DNA from: Martelella sp. HB161492
GTDB lineage: Bacteria > Pseudomonadota > Alphaproteobacteria > Rhizobiales > Rhizobiaceae
Direction of reading: 5' to 3'
Assembly: GCF_013184775.1 (NCBI RefSeq)
Contig: NZ_JAATVV010000010.1
Coordinates: 62,001-126,000, forward strand
Length of the DNA: 64,000 bases
Positions 46,062 through 55,072 of the stretch are shown in pieces (within the stretch, counting starts at the first letter, position 1; every line of letters begins with the position of its first letter). Both the position numbers and the translations under genes were made by a program. The notes below the pieces were generated by a model. The model saw only the letters and a program-made list of their open reading frames with translations, did no database searches and had not been told where the DNA came from.

Positions 46062-47753
46062 TTACTGAACCCAGGACTGATCGATCACCCAGCGGAACTG
46101 GTTGGAGAACATGAAGTTTCCGACCCGCTTCGAGGTGAAGTCGACATTCTTCGGCGTAAACAGCGGTGCGACCGGTGCTTCAGCCATATAGGCCTTGTCG
46201 ATATCGGCCCACATGGTGTTGGCGCTTTCCGGATCGGTGATCGCCGTCTGCATGGCGTCCGTCATCTTGGCGTCGATATCCTTGTTGCAATAGCCGGCAA
46301 TGTTGATCGAGGCATCGCTGCCCGGTGTGAACGAGGCGCAGGACAGCAGCACGTTGAGGAAGTTCGAGGCTGCCGGGTAATCCATGTACCACTGCGATAC
46401 CGAGATCTGGACATTGTTGTCCGTGTTCTGGATGTAGGTGAACTGGATATTCGGCGAGATCGCCTTCATCGTTGCATCATAGCCGAGATCGGCAAGTACC
46501 GACTGCAGATAGGTGCCGATGGCGCGCGATGTTGCCGTGTCTTCGGCAATCACGGTGACCTTCTCGCCGGCCGTGCCGGACTCTTCGACCAGCTGCTTGG
46601 CCTTTTCCATGTCCGGTGCAGACCAGCTCTCGCCCGGATCCTTGGTGTAGATGCAGCTGTCGACATGGCCGGGGAAGTCCGGCGGCAGGATCTGGCAGGT
46701 CGGCTGGGCCAGAACCGGGCCGCCGAAAATGTTGACCAGCGCGTCACGGTCGATGGCGTAGTTCACCGCCTGGCGAACCTTGACATTGTCGAAGGGGGCC
46801 AGATTTGTGTTCATCGGCGCATACCAGAAGGCGGCCAGCGGATTGACGTGAACCTGATCGGCATATTGGGTGCCAAGCTCGTTCAGACGGTCAGCCGGCG
46901 GGGCATCGAACATCCAGTCGATCTGGCCATTCTCGATCGCCGTGATCGCGGATTCTTCCGTCATGCCGAAACGATAGTCGATCTCGTCGGGGAAACCGTC
47001 GGGCTGGGCGTCCGCGCTCCATTCGGTGAAGTTCGGATTGCGCTTCAGCACCATCTTGTCGTTCGGATCGTAGCTTTCGATCATGTAGGCGCCGGTGCCG
47101 GGAATATAGGCGGTGCCGGCATCGGTTGCAGGCGTGTCAGCCGGCAGGATCGAGGCGTGCGGAACCGCAAGCTTGTCGAAGAATTCCGAATCCGGCTGCA
47201 CCAGATGGAAGGTGATGGTGTTGGCCGCGTCATCGGCGACGATACCGCCTTCCAGTGTGCAGTTGTCCGCATCGGCAAGGCATTTGTCGGCGCCGACGAT
47301 GTTGTTGTAGAAGCTGCCCGAGGTCGGGCCGTGGATCTTGAAGATGCGCTGGAACGAGGCTACCACGTCTTCCGGCGTAACCTCTTTGCCATTGGCAAAT
47401 TTGATGCCCTTGCGCAGCGTGAAGACATAGGTCTTGCCGCCATCCTGGGGCTCGGGAATAGCCTCGGCCAGATCCGGCACGATTTCAAAGCCATCGGCGC
47501 GCGAGGCCTGCTTGAACTTGACCAGACCGTCATAGAGCATCTGGAACACCTGCCAGAATTCGGCGGTGTAGTTGACATGCGGGTCGATGGTACCGGCGGC
47601 CGATACGGCCGAGAGCGTCATCGTTCCGCCGCGATGGGCGGCCATCAGGTCGGCGCGCTCATCGGCATGGGCAATGCCGGAAAGGGCAGTCTGGCTCAAA
47701 AGGCCGATGGCAAGCGCGGTGCCGGCCATGCGGATCGTCTTGGCGAAGGTCAT
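46062..47753 (-). CDS. Peptide-type ABC transporter binding protein (SBP family 5)
   Basis: A 563-residue periplasmic binding protein of the DppA/OppA class. A signal peptide (AGTALAIGLLSQTALSG, cleaved near AHA-DER) is followed by the family 5 core: WQVFQMLYDGLVKF, TYVFTLRKGIKFANGKEVTPEDVVASFQ and FDNVKVRQAVNYAIDRDALV. It delivers a peptide-like or peptide-amide ligand to the permeases. Its place after a peptidase gene and the AmiC/AmiR-like pair suggests induction by that ligand. Confidence 0.93.
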   Translation of the reverse strand: MTFAKTIRMAGTALAIGLLSQTALSGIAHADERADLMAAHRGGTMTLSAVSAAGTIDPHVNYTAEFWQVFQMLYDGLVKFKQASRADGFEIVPDLAEAIPEPQDGGKTYVFTLRKGIKFANGKEVTPEDVVASFQRIFKIHGPTSGSFYNNIVGADKCLADADNCTLEGGIVADDAANTITFHLVQPDSEFFDKLAVPHASILPADTPATDAGTAYIPGTGAYMIESYDPNDKMVLKRNPNFTEWSADAQPDGFPDEIDYRFGMTEESAITAIENGQIDWMFDAPPADRLNELGTQYADQVHVNPLAAFWYAPMNTNLAPFDNVKVRQAVNYAIDRDALVNIFGGPVLAQPTCQILPPDFPGHVDSCIYTKDPGESWSAPDMEKAKQLVEESGTAGEKVTVIAEDTATSRAIGTYLQSVLADLGYDATMKAISPNIQFTYIQNTDNNVQISVSQWYMDYPAASNFLNVLLSCASFTPGSDASINIAGYCNKDIDAKMTDAMQTAITDPESANTMWADIDKAYMAEAPVAPLFTPKNVDFTSKRVGNFMFSNQFRWVIDQSWVQ

Positions 47754-47845
47754 CTAGCTGTTCCTTGTTCTTGTTTCATGGTTGTTGTTTCGGTTTTCAT
47801 GCGTCGGGGCGGGCGGCAGGGCTGCCACCCGTATTGCAGCAGAGG

Positions 47846-48739
47846 TCAGCAGGTCTTTTCATCGAGATAGGCGGCAACCGAAGCCATGCAGGCAGCCCGC
47901 TCTTCGACATGCGGCATATGCGATGAGCTGCCGAAGACGATCCAGCGCACATCCGGGATCTCATCGAGATAGGGGGTGACACAGGCCTGCGTCGCCTCGT
48001 CATGACGGCCGGAAATCAGCAGGGTCGGGGCGATGATGGTGGAAAGCCTGCCGATGATCGACCAGTCCTTCATCGTGCCGATGACATGAAATTCATTCGG
48101 GCCGTTCATGGTGTGGTAGACGGTCGGGTCCTCGTCGATCTGGTCAAAGGTATGCTTGACCTCCGGTGGCATCGGCACGATGCGGCAGACATGGCGCGCG
48201 TTGAAGACGTCCGTCGCAGCCTTGTATTCGGCGCTGTCGGTGGTGCCGGCCGTCTCATGCTTCAGAAGCGTTTCCTGCACATCGGCGGGAAGGGCTTCAC
48301 GCAGCCGGTTGGCTTCCGAAATCCAGGTTTCCATCTTGGCGGGAGAATTGGCGATCACCAGTGCCTTCAGGCCTTCCGGCTGGTCGACGGAGAATTCCGC
48401 ACCGAGCATGCCACCCCAGGACTGGCCGAGCAGGCAGTAGCCGTCACGGATGCCGAGATGATCGATCAGATTGTGCAGCTCCTTCTTGAAGAAATCGACG
48501 GTCCAGAAATCGGCGCCCTTTTCCGGCAGATGGGTCGATTTGCCATTGCCGATCTGATCGTAATGAATGACGGCGCGGCCGGTTTCAGCGATATCCTTGA
48601 AGCTGTCGACATAATCATGGGTGCAGCCGGGACCGCCATGGGCGACAATCAGGGGCGGCTTGCCGGATTTGAGATCCCCGGTAATCCGGTACCAGGTCTG
48701 GTAGTCGCCATAGGGCGCGAAACCTTCCGCGATCGTCAC
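47846..48739 (-). CDS. pip: Proline-iminopeptidase/amidase-family alpha/beta hydrolase
   Basis: A 297-residue cytoplasmic alpha/beta hydrolase of the proline iminopeptidase family (peptidase S33). Visible motifs are the oxyanion [11 protein letters not shown], nucleophile Ser in [11 protein letters not shown], Asp in [10 protein letters not shown] and His in [13 protein letters not shown]. Close relatives also hydrolyse L-amino-acid amides. Next to an AmiC-type sensor and a peptide importer, it probably cleaves the imported compound. It begins 20 bases after the ANTAR gene, within the same operon. Confidence 0.9.
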   Translation of the reverse strand: MTIAEGFAPYGDYQTWYRITGDLKSGKPPLIVAHGGPGCTHDYVDSFKDIAETGRAVIHYDQIGNGKSTHLPEKGADFWTVDFFKKELHNLIDHLGIRDGYCLLGQSWGGMLGAEFSVDQPEGLKALVIANSPAKMETWISEANRLREALPADVQETLLKHETAGTTDSAEYKAATDVFNARHVCRIVPMPPEVKHTFDQIDEDPTVYHTMNGPNEFHVIGTMKDWSIIGRLSTIIAPTLLISGRHDEATQACVTPYLDEIPDVRWIVFGSSSHMPHVEERAACMASVAAYLDEKTC

Positions 48740-48759
48740 GTATTGTTACTCCTTTTGCC

Positions 48760-49350
48760 TCAGGCACCACGCCTGGTATGTCCGTCATCGCGGCAGATCG
48801 CTTCTGCCGCCTCCTCGATTGTCATCCGCCAGGTCATGGCGATGGCGCGCAATGTCTTCATCGCCGCCTGTTCGTCGCGTGCACCGTCATGCATCAGCTT
48901 CAGCACCGCATGCACGACGGCCGGGCGCTGTCTGAGCCTTGTTTCAAGGGCGCGGATATCGTCTGTCCGGGTTCTGACCGCCTCGAAGGCGTGGGCGGCC
49001 ATCAACAGCGCCGAATAGGCCCCGGTCGAGCCGATCGGCTTCATCAGATGGGCGTTGGAGCCCTGCGACAGTGCCCATTCGATCCGCCCTGGCGCCTCGG
49101 AGCCGACCAGAGCGATCAGCGGCATGGGGGCAAAGCCGGCCGGCCAGGGAAACTGGCCGTCATGGCCGCTGTCGGCATCGAAAAAGATCACATCGGCGTC
49201 GGCGTCGGCTTCATCGAGCTGCGGCCACACATGGCGGACCGAGACATGCAGCATTTCCAGCTGGCGGATCAGCTGGTCGACCGAGGCATGCGGCGGATGC
49301 AGGATGATCGCCCGCCACGCGGCGAGGTCGGGACGGCGGCGCTGGGTCAT
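48760..49350 (-). CDS. AmiR-like ANTAR antitermination regulator
   Basis: A 196-residue regulator. The N-terminal pseudo-receiver domain (about 10-120) lacks the normal phosphorylation pattern: the expected Asp region reads DADVIFFDADSG. A helix follows (RTRTDDIRALETRLRQRP), then a C-terminal ANTAR domain (about 135-190, with KLMHDGARDEQAAMKTLRAIAMTWRMTIEEAAEAI), which binds RNA hairpins and blocks terminators. This layout equals AmiR of the Pseudomonas amidase operon, which is held inactive by AmiC. Its ATG overlaps the stop of the AmiC-like gene (ATGA). Confidence 0.9.
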   Translation of the reverse strand: MTQRRRPDLAAWRAIILHPPHASVDQLIRQLEMLHVSVRHVWPQLDEADADADVIFFDADSGHDGQFPWPAGFAPMPLIALVGSEAPGRIEWALSQGSNAHLMKPIGSTGAYSALLMAAHAFEAVRTRTDDIRALETRLRQRPAVVHAVLKLMHDGARDEQAAMKTLRAIAMTWRMTIEEAAEAICRDDGHTRRGA

Positions 49351-50525
49351 TTGATCACCGTCAGCCGGCCGGGCCGGTCGCTGTTGCGCTCGGGGGGTGG
49401 TTCAAGGGCGGCGCGCGCCGCAGGTGAGGCCAGATAGGGATCGGCGGGCATGGCAGCATCGCTGGAGGCGAAGATCGAAAAGCGCCCGTCGGTCCCGGCT
49501 TCCGCCAGATGATAGGGCAGGGCGGCATGCAATGTCTTGCGGCTGATGCTGATCGGGCCGATCGGCGTTGAAAACTGCCGGGTGGTGACGATTTCGCGAA
49601 TGACGGAAGGGTCGTCGCTGCCAGCCTCGGCAATGGCCTGGCCGAGGATTGCGGTGGCCGAATAGACCGAGGCAAACGGCGAGGAAATCGTCTTGGCGGC
49701 GCCATGGCGCTCACTCATGCGCGCCTTGAAAGCCCGGTTTTCTGCCGTGTCGAGCGCATCGAAATAGGGCGAGGCGGTGATGTGGCCGGCACCATCGTCG
49801 CCGAGCGCTTCAAGGTCGACATCGGTCAGGTTGCAGGAAATGACGGGCCGGTTTGCCGGTGCAAAATCGGCATTGTCGCGTCCAAGCGCGGCATAGGCGC
49901 GGACAAAGGCGCTCTGGCTCTCGCCCACCAGATTGGAGAGGATGAAATCGGGACGCTTGTCGATGATTTCGGCAATCAGATGCTCGGTGGTCTGGATGCC
50001 AAGCGGCAGGTAACGTTCGGCCAGAACCGTGCCGCCCTTTGCCTCCGCCAGTTCGCGGGCGATGCGCGCCACTTCCCAGCCCCAGATATAGTTGGACCCG
50101 ACAATGAAAACCCGCGATCCGTAGCGCGGCAGGACATGAGCGAAAAGCGGCAGAAGATGCTGGTTCGGGCAGGCGCCGACATAAAGCGTCCGGTCGCTGG
50201 CCTCATAACCCTCATAGGGAAAGGCATACCAGAGCAGCGCCGCATGGCGCTCGACCACGGGAATGACTTCCTTGCGGCTCGATGAGGTGATGGTGCCGAC
50301 GACATGACGCGCACCGGTTCGGATCTCGGCTTCGGCAAGCGTGGCATAGAGCGTATCCGAGCCGCCGGGATCGGCAATATGCGGCTCCAGCCGGATCGCG
50401 AGACTGTCATCGGCATTGATATCGGCAATGGCGGCAAGGCCGCCGGCCAGCGCTTCACGTCCGAGCGCCGCATAGGCGCCGGATGTCGAAAACAGCAAGG
50501 TGACTGGGTAGACCGGAATTGCCAT
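49347..50525 (-). CDS. AmiC-like cytoplasmic ligand sensor
   Basis: A 392-residue periplasmic-binding-protein fold of the AmiC/UrtA type with no signal peptide: it begins MAIPVYPVTLLFSTSGAYA directly with the first strand. Blocks such as GSNYIWGWEVARIARELAEAKGG and PDFILSNLVGESQSAFVRAY match the AmiC/branched-chain type. In Pseudomonas, AmiC binds amides and releases AmiR. Overlap with the ANTAR gene supports the same partnership. The ligand is probably the substrate of the linked peptidase and importer. It is the first gene after the promoter and attenuator. Confidence 0.9.
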   Translation of the reverse strand: MAIPVYPVTLLFSTSGAYAALGREALAGGLAAIADINADDSLAIRLEPHIADPGGSDTLYATLAEAEIRTGARHVVGTITSSSRKEVIPVVERHAALLWYAFPYEGYEASDRTLYVGACPNQHLLPLFAHVLPRYGSRVFIVGSNYIWGWEVARIARELAEAKGGTVLAERYLPLGIQTTEHLIAEIIDKRPDFILSNLVGESQSAFVRAYAALGRDNADFAPANRPVISCNLTDVDLEALGDDGAGHITASPYFDALDTAENRAFKARMSERHGAAKTISSPFASVYSATAILGQAIAEAGSDDPSVIREIVTTRQFSTPIGPISISRKTLHAALPYHLAEAGTDGRFSIFASSDAAMPADPYLASPAARAALEPPPERNSDRPGRLTVIK

Positions 50526-50545
50526 CGAAATCGGGTGCGCTCTTC

Positions 50546-50593
50546 AAAAAACAAAAAACCCCGGCCTCATCCGCAAGCGAATGATGATCGGGG
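50546..50593 (-). terminator. Attenuator-type terminator in the amiC-like leader
   Basis: On the minus strand, outer stem CCCCG/CGGGG encloses a second stem (TCATTC/GGATGA, 50567-50584), followed by TTTTTTGTTTTTT. The T-run ends 20 bases before the AmiC-like start codon and 40 bases after a good promoter, so it interrupts the leader of its own operon. An upstream hairpin GGCC-CTTGGC-GGCC occupies 50607-50620. This is the arrangement expected for ANTAR-controlled antitermination. The loops do not match the ANTAR consensus I know (A at loop position 1, G at 4), so RNA recognition is unproven. Confidence 0.8.
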
Positions 50594-50633
50594 CGCAATT
50601 GCCATCGGCCGCCAAGGGCCTGTGATGTTTCCA

Positions 50634-50662
50634 ACATTACGGCGGGGTGAAATTCTAGTCAA
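50634..50662 (-). promoter_or_regulatory. Sigma70-type promoter of the amiC-like operon
   Basis: TTGACT (50657-50662) and TAATGT (50634-50639) are separated by exactly 17 bases on the minus strand. Transcription would start near 50627 and run through the two hairpins into the AmiC-like gene. Confidence 0.7.
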
Positions 50663-50702
50663 GTGAGGATACTGCCTAAAAAACGCGCTTTCACGTGCAT
50701 TT

Positions 50703-50739
50703 CTGCGAGATGCCACATTTTTCCTGCGATGCCACACAT
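50703..50739. repeat. Two direct repeats upstream of the divergent operons
   Basis: CTGCGAGATGCCACAT (50703-50718) and CTGCGATGCCACACAT (50724-50739) are near-identical and start 21 bases apart, two helical turns. They lie in the 431-base gap (50526-50956) between the AmiC-like operon and the kinase gene and look like tandem sites for a DNA-binding protein. Confidence 0.5.
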
Positions 50740-50795
50740 TATTTGCGGTCTTTTCATTTCTGGAGTGCGATTTGCCTCAAAAGGTCACATTTTTC

Positions 50796-50936
50796 GGGAT
50801 TTTCCATCCCAATCAATGGTGTAGTTGCCGATGGGGCGTTCAAATAGTCGGCTCTTTTTCCATGGTCAGGACTTTTGGGTTAAGAGATTTCTGTTGCAGA
50901 TGCAACGGCAATCATGTTGTATATCCCAAAAATGGG
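50796..50936. promoter_or_regulatory. Three short inverted repeats before the kinase gene
   Basis: GGGAT-TTTCC-ATCCC (50796-50810), TTGCA-GA-TGCAA (50894-50905) and CCCA-AAAA-TGGG (50925-50936) stand within 160 bases upstream of the kinase start. The last ends 20 bases before the ATG, where it could serve as an operator. No confident -35/-10 pair was found for this operon, and no gene was found in this gap. Confidence 0.4.
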
Positions 50937-50956
50937 GAACGACAGACGGTTGGCGA

Positions 50957-51946
50957 ATGCTCTATAGCGATGATTTTCTCAAGCGGCTTGAAGACGGTGT
51001 GCGCGGCGCGATCCCGACCTGGGGCATGCCGCCGGATATGCAGGTGAAACTGCTCACCATTTCGGAAAATGCCACCTATCTGGCGCAGGATCCGGCAGGC
51101 GGGGACAGGATGATCGTGCGGGTTCACCGGCCGGATTATCATACGCGGGAGCAGATCCTTTCAGAACTGGCCTGGATCACGGCGCTGCGCGAAGACGGCG
51201 TGGTGGAAACCCCGCAGCCGATTGCCACGACCGGCGGTGATTATCTGACCCAGTTCTCCGATGGCGAGCATCAGCGCCACGCTGTTGCCTTCTCCTTCAT
51301 GTCGGGCAGCGAACCCGATGCCGACAGCGACCAGGTGAAGTGGTACGGACGGCTAGGCGCCATCAATGCCCGCCTTCATGGCCATGCGCGGCAGTGGCAG
51401 AAACCTCAGGGCTTTGACCGCAAGGTCTGGAATTTCGAGACCATTCTCGGTCCGTCGGCCCATTGGGGTGACTGGCGTGATGCCCTTGGCCTGACGGCCG
51501 GCGGCAAGGCGGTGCTGGAGCGGACCCATGAGGTGCTCAAGGCCGATACCGCCCGCTACGGCGAAGGCGAGGATCGTTTCGGTCTGGTGCACTGTGATAT
51601 GCGGGCTGCCAATCTTCTCGTCGATGGCGACCGGCTGGGCGTGATTGATTTCGATGACTGCGGCCTGAGCTGGTATGCCTATGATTTCGCAGCAGCGATC
51701 TCATTTCTTGAACATGAGCCGGTCGTGCCGGAACTGATGGCGGCATGGCTTGACGGTTATCGCAGTGTTGCGCCCTTTTCTGCAGCGCATGAGGCGGCGC
51801 TGCCGATGTTCATCATGCTCCGGCGCATGCAGTTGACGGCCTGGATCGCATCGCATGCCGAAACGCCGACGGCCGAGGCCCTGGGCACGGATTATACCGA
51901 CGGCACGGTGGCGCTCGCCGAGCGCTATCTCAGCAATCATCATTGA
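50957..51946 (+). CDS. Homoserine-kinase-fold phosphotransferase (HYKK-like)
   Basis: A 329-residue phosphotransferase of the aminoglycoside/choline/homoserine kinase fold. The ATP-site N-lobe has ENATYLAQDPAGGDRMIVRVHRPDYH, the catalytic loop is LVHCDMRAANLLVDGD (the Brenner-type HxDxxxxN) and the metal Asp is in LGVIDFDDCG. A class III PLP enzyme follows 9 bases later. The pair resembles the hydroxylysine kinase and phospho-hydroxylysine or phosphoethanolamine phospho-lyase pairs known in animals and some bacteria. The ATG at 50957 (MLYSDDFLKRLEDG) is the family-like start. Confidence 0.85.
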   Translation: MLYSDDFLKRLEDGVRGAIPTWGMPPDMQVKLLTISENATYLAQDPAGGDRMIVRVHRPDYHTREQILSELAWITALREDGVVETPQPIATTGGDYLTQFSDGEHQRHAVAFSFMSGSEPDADSDQVKWYGRLGAINARLHGHARQWQKPQGFDRKVWNFETILGPSAHWGDWRDALGLTAGGKAVLERTHEVLKADTARYGEGEDRFGLVHCDMRAANLLVDGDRLGVIDFDDCGLSWYAYDFAAAISFLEHEPVVPELMAAWLDGYRSVAPFSAAHEAALPMFIMLRRMQLTAWIASHAETPTAEALGTDYTDGTVALAERYLSNHH

Positions 51947-51955
51947 GGAAATCCC

Positions 51956-53287
51956 ATGGGCATGCATGAAGGCATTCTCGATCACAACCGCTTCGATCCG
52001 GCCAAGGCCGGGGAGCTGGATGGCTCGCTTGCCGAGCGGATACGCGCGCGTTCCGCAACCTTCGGACCGGCCTCGGTACTGTTTTACGAAAGGCCGATCG
52101 AGGCGGTCCGTGCCGAGGGCGCCTATATGTATGACGCTGACGGCAAGGCCTATCTCGATACCTATAACAATGTCCCCTCGGTCGGCCATTGTCATCCGCA
52201 TGTGGCCGAAGCGATTGCCCGCCAATCGGCAACACTGACGACGAATACCCGCTATCTGGTGAAAATCGTTGAGGATTATTCGGCGCGGCTGCTGTCGACC
52301 TTCCCCGGTGATCTGTCCAATGTAATCTTCACCTGCACCGGCAGCGAGGCCAATGACATTGCCATGCGGATTGCCCGCGAGGCGACCGGCAATGCGGGCT
52401 TCATCGTCACCGAGGCCGCCTATCATGGCAATACCGCCTTTGTAACCGAGATCTCGCCCGATATTTCGCGCAATCGCAAACCGGCCGACTGGGTGCGGGT
52501 CATTCCGGCACCTTCACAGGCGGATGCGCCGCAAGGCGATGTTGCCGGCTGGTTCACGGCCCATGTGAAAAAGGCCGCAGCGGAGCTTGCCGAAGCCGGT
52601 TTTGGCCTGGCGGCCTTCTTCGCCGACTCCATCTTTTCCAGCGATGGCATCCACGCCGATCCGGCCGGCTTTCTGAAGCCTGTGGTCGCAGCGGTGCATG
52701 ACGCCGGCGGTCTCTATGTCGCCGACGAGGTTCAGCCCGGCTTTGGCCGCACCGGCGGCGGGCTCTGGGGCTTCATGCGGCATGGCATCGAGCCTGATAT
52801 CGTCACCATGGGCAAGCCGATGGGCAATGGCTTTCCGATGGGGGCCTGTGTCACCCGCCCGGCATTGTTGCAAGCCTTCTGTGCCGACACCAATTATTTC
52901 AATACCTTCGGCGGAAATCCGGTGGCAGCGGCCGCGGGCATGGCAGTGCTGGATGTGATCGAGGGCGAAGGTCTGGTGGAGAATGCTGCCCGCACCGGCG
53001 CACTGTTCCTCGATCAGCTGAAGGGGCTCAAATCCCGGCATGCGCGCATCGGTGCGGTGCGTGGTGCCGGTCTCTTTGTCGGCCTTGATCTCGTCGATGG
53101 CGCCGGCGCGCCGGATGCGGCCCTGTCGAAAAAGATCATCAATGCGATGAAGCTCAAAGGGGTTCTGGTCGGTGGCGCAGGACGCTATGCCAATACGCTG
53201 AAAATCCGGCCGCCGCTGATCTTTACGGCGGAACAGTCAGAATTCTTCGTCTCGGCGCTTGATCAGGTGCTGTCAGACGTCAGCTGA
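51956..53287 (+). CDS. Class III PLP aminotransferase/phospho-lyase
   Basis: A 443-residue fold-type I PLP enzyme of aminotransferase class III. Visible are [40 protein letters not shown], the PLP Asp in [17 protein letters not shown] and the Schiff-base Lys in [16 protein letters not shown]. The motif [12 protein letters not shown] resembles the AGXT2L phospho-lyases (ethanolamine-phosphate and 5-phosphohydroxylysine phospho-lyases) rather than ordinary omega-transaminases. Coupling to the kinase gene supports a phosphorylate-then-eliminate route. An ordinary transaminase is the alternative. Confidence 0.87.
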   Translation: MGMHEGILDHNRFDPAKAGELDGSLAERIRARSATFGPASVLFYERPIEAVRAEGAYMYDADGKAYLDTYNNVPSVGHCHPHVAEAIARQSATLTTNTRYLVKIVEDYSARLLSTFPGDLSNVIFTCTGSEANDIAMRIAREATGNAGFIVTEAAYHGNTAFVTEISPDISRNRKPADWVRVIPAPSQADAPQGDVAGWFTAHVKKAAAELAEAGFGLAAFFADSIFSSDGIHADPAGFLKPVVAAVHDAGGLYVADEVQPGFGRTGGGLWGFMRHGIEPDIVTMGKPMGNGFPMGACVTRPALLQAFCADTNYFNTFGGNPVAAAAGMAVLDVIEGEGLVENAARTGALFLDQLKGLKSRHARIGAVRGAGLFVGLDLVDGAGAPDAALSKKIINAMKLKGVLVGGAGRYANTLKIRPPLIFTAEQSEFFVSALDQVLSDVS

Positions 53288-53305
53288 TTATAGGTTTTGC
53301 GCGCA

Positions 53306-53338
53306 CGAAAACACCGCATCGACGAAGCGACGCGGTGT
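53306..53338 (-). terminator. Hairpin terminator between the PLP-enzyme gene and nifA
   Basis: ACACCGC and GCGGTGT enclose an inner TCG/CGA stem. On the minus strand the stem is followed by a short TTTT, so it probably ends nifA transcription. It lies in the 78-base convergent gap and may serve both genes. Confidence 0.6.
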
Positions 53339-53365
53339 CTCGGACCGTCGCCGGGGAAAGCGCGA

Positions 53366-55072
53366 TCAAAACCGTTTCACCGGTATGTCATGGCGGCGCA
53401 GCGCATAGCCAACCTGGCGCGGTGTCAGGCCCAGGAGCCTGGCGGCCTTGGCCTGCACCCAGCCAGATTTTTCCATCGCCTCAATCAGTCTCTCGCGCTC
53501 CGTCAGCCTTGCGCCCTTGGCGGGACAGCTCGGATCATCCGGATCGCAGGCCTTGCTGGGATCGTTATGGGGATGGGGATCGGGGCGCGGCGGTGTCGCG
53601 CCCATCGGCATGGTCCGGCCCTCGGCGAGCGCTGAGATCTGTTCGCCGCCGCTCATCTGTTGGCCCGGCCCGGTCCAGAGCAGGGCGGACAGACAGTGGC
53701 CACTGGAGCAGGCGAGATCGCGCGCCTGGATCACCTCGTCGCGGGCAAGGGTTGCGGTGCGCTGGACGCAGTTTTCCAGTTCACGGACATTGCCGGGGAA
53801 GAAGCATTTCGACATCAGGTCGAGCGCGCGCCCGTCAAAGCTCAAATGACGGCGGTTCTCCTGATTGAAGCGGGTGAGGAAGCTTTCGGCCAGCGGCGGA
53901 ATATCACCGGACCGCTCCCGCAGCGGCGGCAGGATGATCGGCACGACATTGATGCGGTAGTAGAGATCGGCGCGGAAATCGCCCTTGCGCACCGCTTCTT
54001 CGAGATCCTTGTTGGTGGCGCAGATCAGCCGCACATCAACCTTGATCGTCTTGTTGCCGCCGACGCGTTCGAACTCGCCCTCCTGCAGCACGCGCAGCAG
54101 CTTGGCCTGAAAGGCCGGGGAAATCTCGCCGATCTCGTCCAGCAGAAGCGTACCGCCATTGGCGATTTCGAAGCGGCCCATGCGCTGGCTGGTGGCACCG
54201 GTAAAGGCACCCTTTTCATGGCCGAAAAGCTCCGATTCCAGCACGCTTTCGGGCAGGGCAGCACAGTTGAGCTTGATGAAGGGGGCGTCCTTGCGCTTCG
54301 ACAGCGCATGAATGGTCTGGGCGAAAAGCTCCTTGCCGGTGCCGCTTTCACCGCGCAAAAGCACGGTGGAATTGGTGCCGGCAACGATCTCGACCATTTC
54401 AAGGACGCGCTTGACCGCAGGTGACGATCCGACGATGCCGCTGGCCATTCCGTCAAGGCCCGCCTTGCGCAACCGCCGGCGCGAGCCATCTTCCAGCGAT
54501 TTTTCCAGCCGCCGCTGCTGTTCCAGCATGCGCTGCCGGTCCTCGCTCAAAAGCCGGTGCAGGCGGATGGTCTGGCCGACCAGATTGGCGACCATGGTGA
54601 GAAAGCGCACATCGTCGTCATAGCGAAAGAGATTGGAGCCATCGCGCTCGCGGTCGATCGACAGTGTCCCAAGCACCTTGTAGGCCGCCTTGACCGGCAC
54701 ACCGATGAAGGCAATGGGCTTGCCGTCGCGCTGTTTGTGAAACAGGCCGCTTTCCGCGACATCGGGTATCACCAGTGGCGTTGCCGTGGCGACGATCTCG
54801 TCAATCACGGCCTGCGGCACCGGCGGGCTGTGCTCCGTATCCGTCGGCAGCGACGTTCCGGCAATGGCAGAAAGCTCCGGCAGGCCGTTCTCATCAATCA
54901 CGACAATGGCGCCGCCGCGCATCTGCAGGAACGACGACAGGATGTTGACGACATTGGCAAGCGTCAGCTCAAGCCGGGCGGGCTCGGCGAGAATCTTGGA
55001 AATCTCGTAAATGCCGCTCAGTGAAATATCGGCCGTTCGCGCCGGGCGCTGAGTTGTATTAGCATTTGCCAT
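53366..55072 (-). CDS. nifA: NifA, sigma54-dependent activator of nitrogen fixation
   Basis: A 568-residue enhancer-binding protein. The N-terminal GAF domain (about 25-175) is followed by the AAA+ domain (about 215-445) with Walker A GESGTGKE, the sigma54-contact loop [15 protein letters not shown] and [12 protein letters not shown]. The C-terminal HTH (about 540-565) is [20 protein letters not shown]. Cys residues at about 423, 435, 455 and 460 give C-X11-C-X19-C-X4-C, the hallmark of oxygen-sensitive rhizobial NifA. Two more Cys (about 509 and 516) lie in a Pro/His/Asp-rich linker. The ATG at 55072 is used; GTG 55078 is possible. It follows fixABCX in the same direction. Confidence 0.97.
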   Translation of the reverse strand: MANANTTQRPARTADISLSGIYEISKILAEPARLELTLANVVNILSSFLQMRGGAIVVIDENGLPELSAIAGTSLPTDTEHSPPVPQAVIDEIVATATPLVIPDVAESGLFHKQRDGKPIAFIGVPVKAAYKVLGTLSIDRERDGSNLFRYDDDVRFLTMVANLVGQTIRLHRLLSEDRQRMLEQQRRLEKSLEDGSRRRLRKAGLDGMASGIVGSSPAVKRVLEMVEIVAGTNSTVLLRGESGTGKELFAQTIHALSKRKDAPFIKLNCAALPESVLESELFGHEKGAFTGATSQRMGRFEIANGGTLLLDEIGEISPAFQAKLLRVLQEGEFERVGGNKTIKVDVRLICATNKDLEEAVRKGDFRADLYYRINVVPIILPPLRERSGDIPPLAESFLTRFNQENRRHLSFDGRALDLMSKCFFPGNVRELENCVQRTATLARDEVIQARDLACSSGHCLSALLWTGPGQQMSGGEQISALAEGRTMPMGATPPRPDPHPHNDPSKACDPDDPSCPAKGARLTERERLIEAMEKSGWVQAKAARLLGLTPRQVGYALRRHDIPVKRF

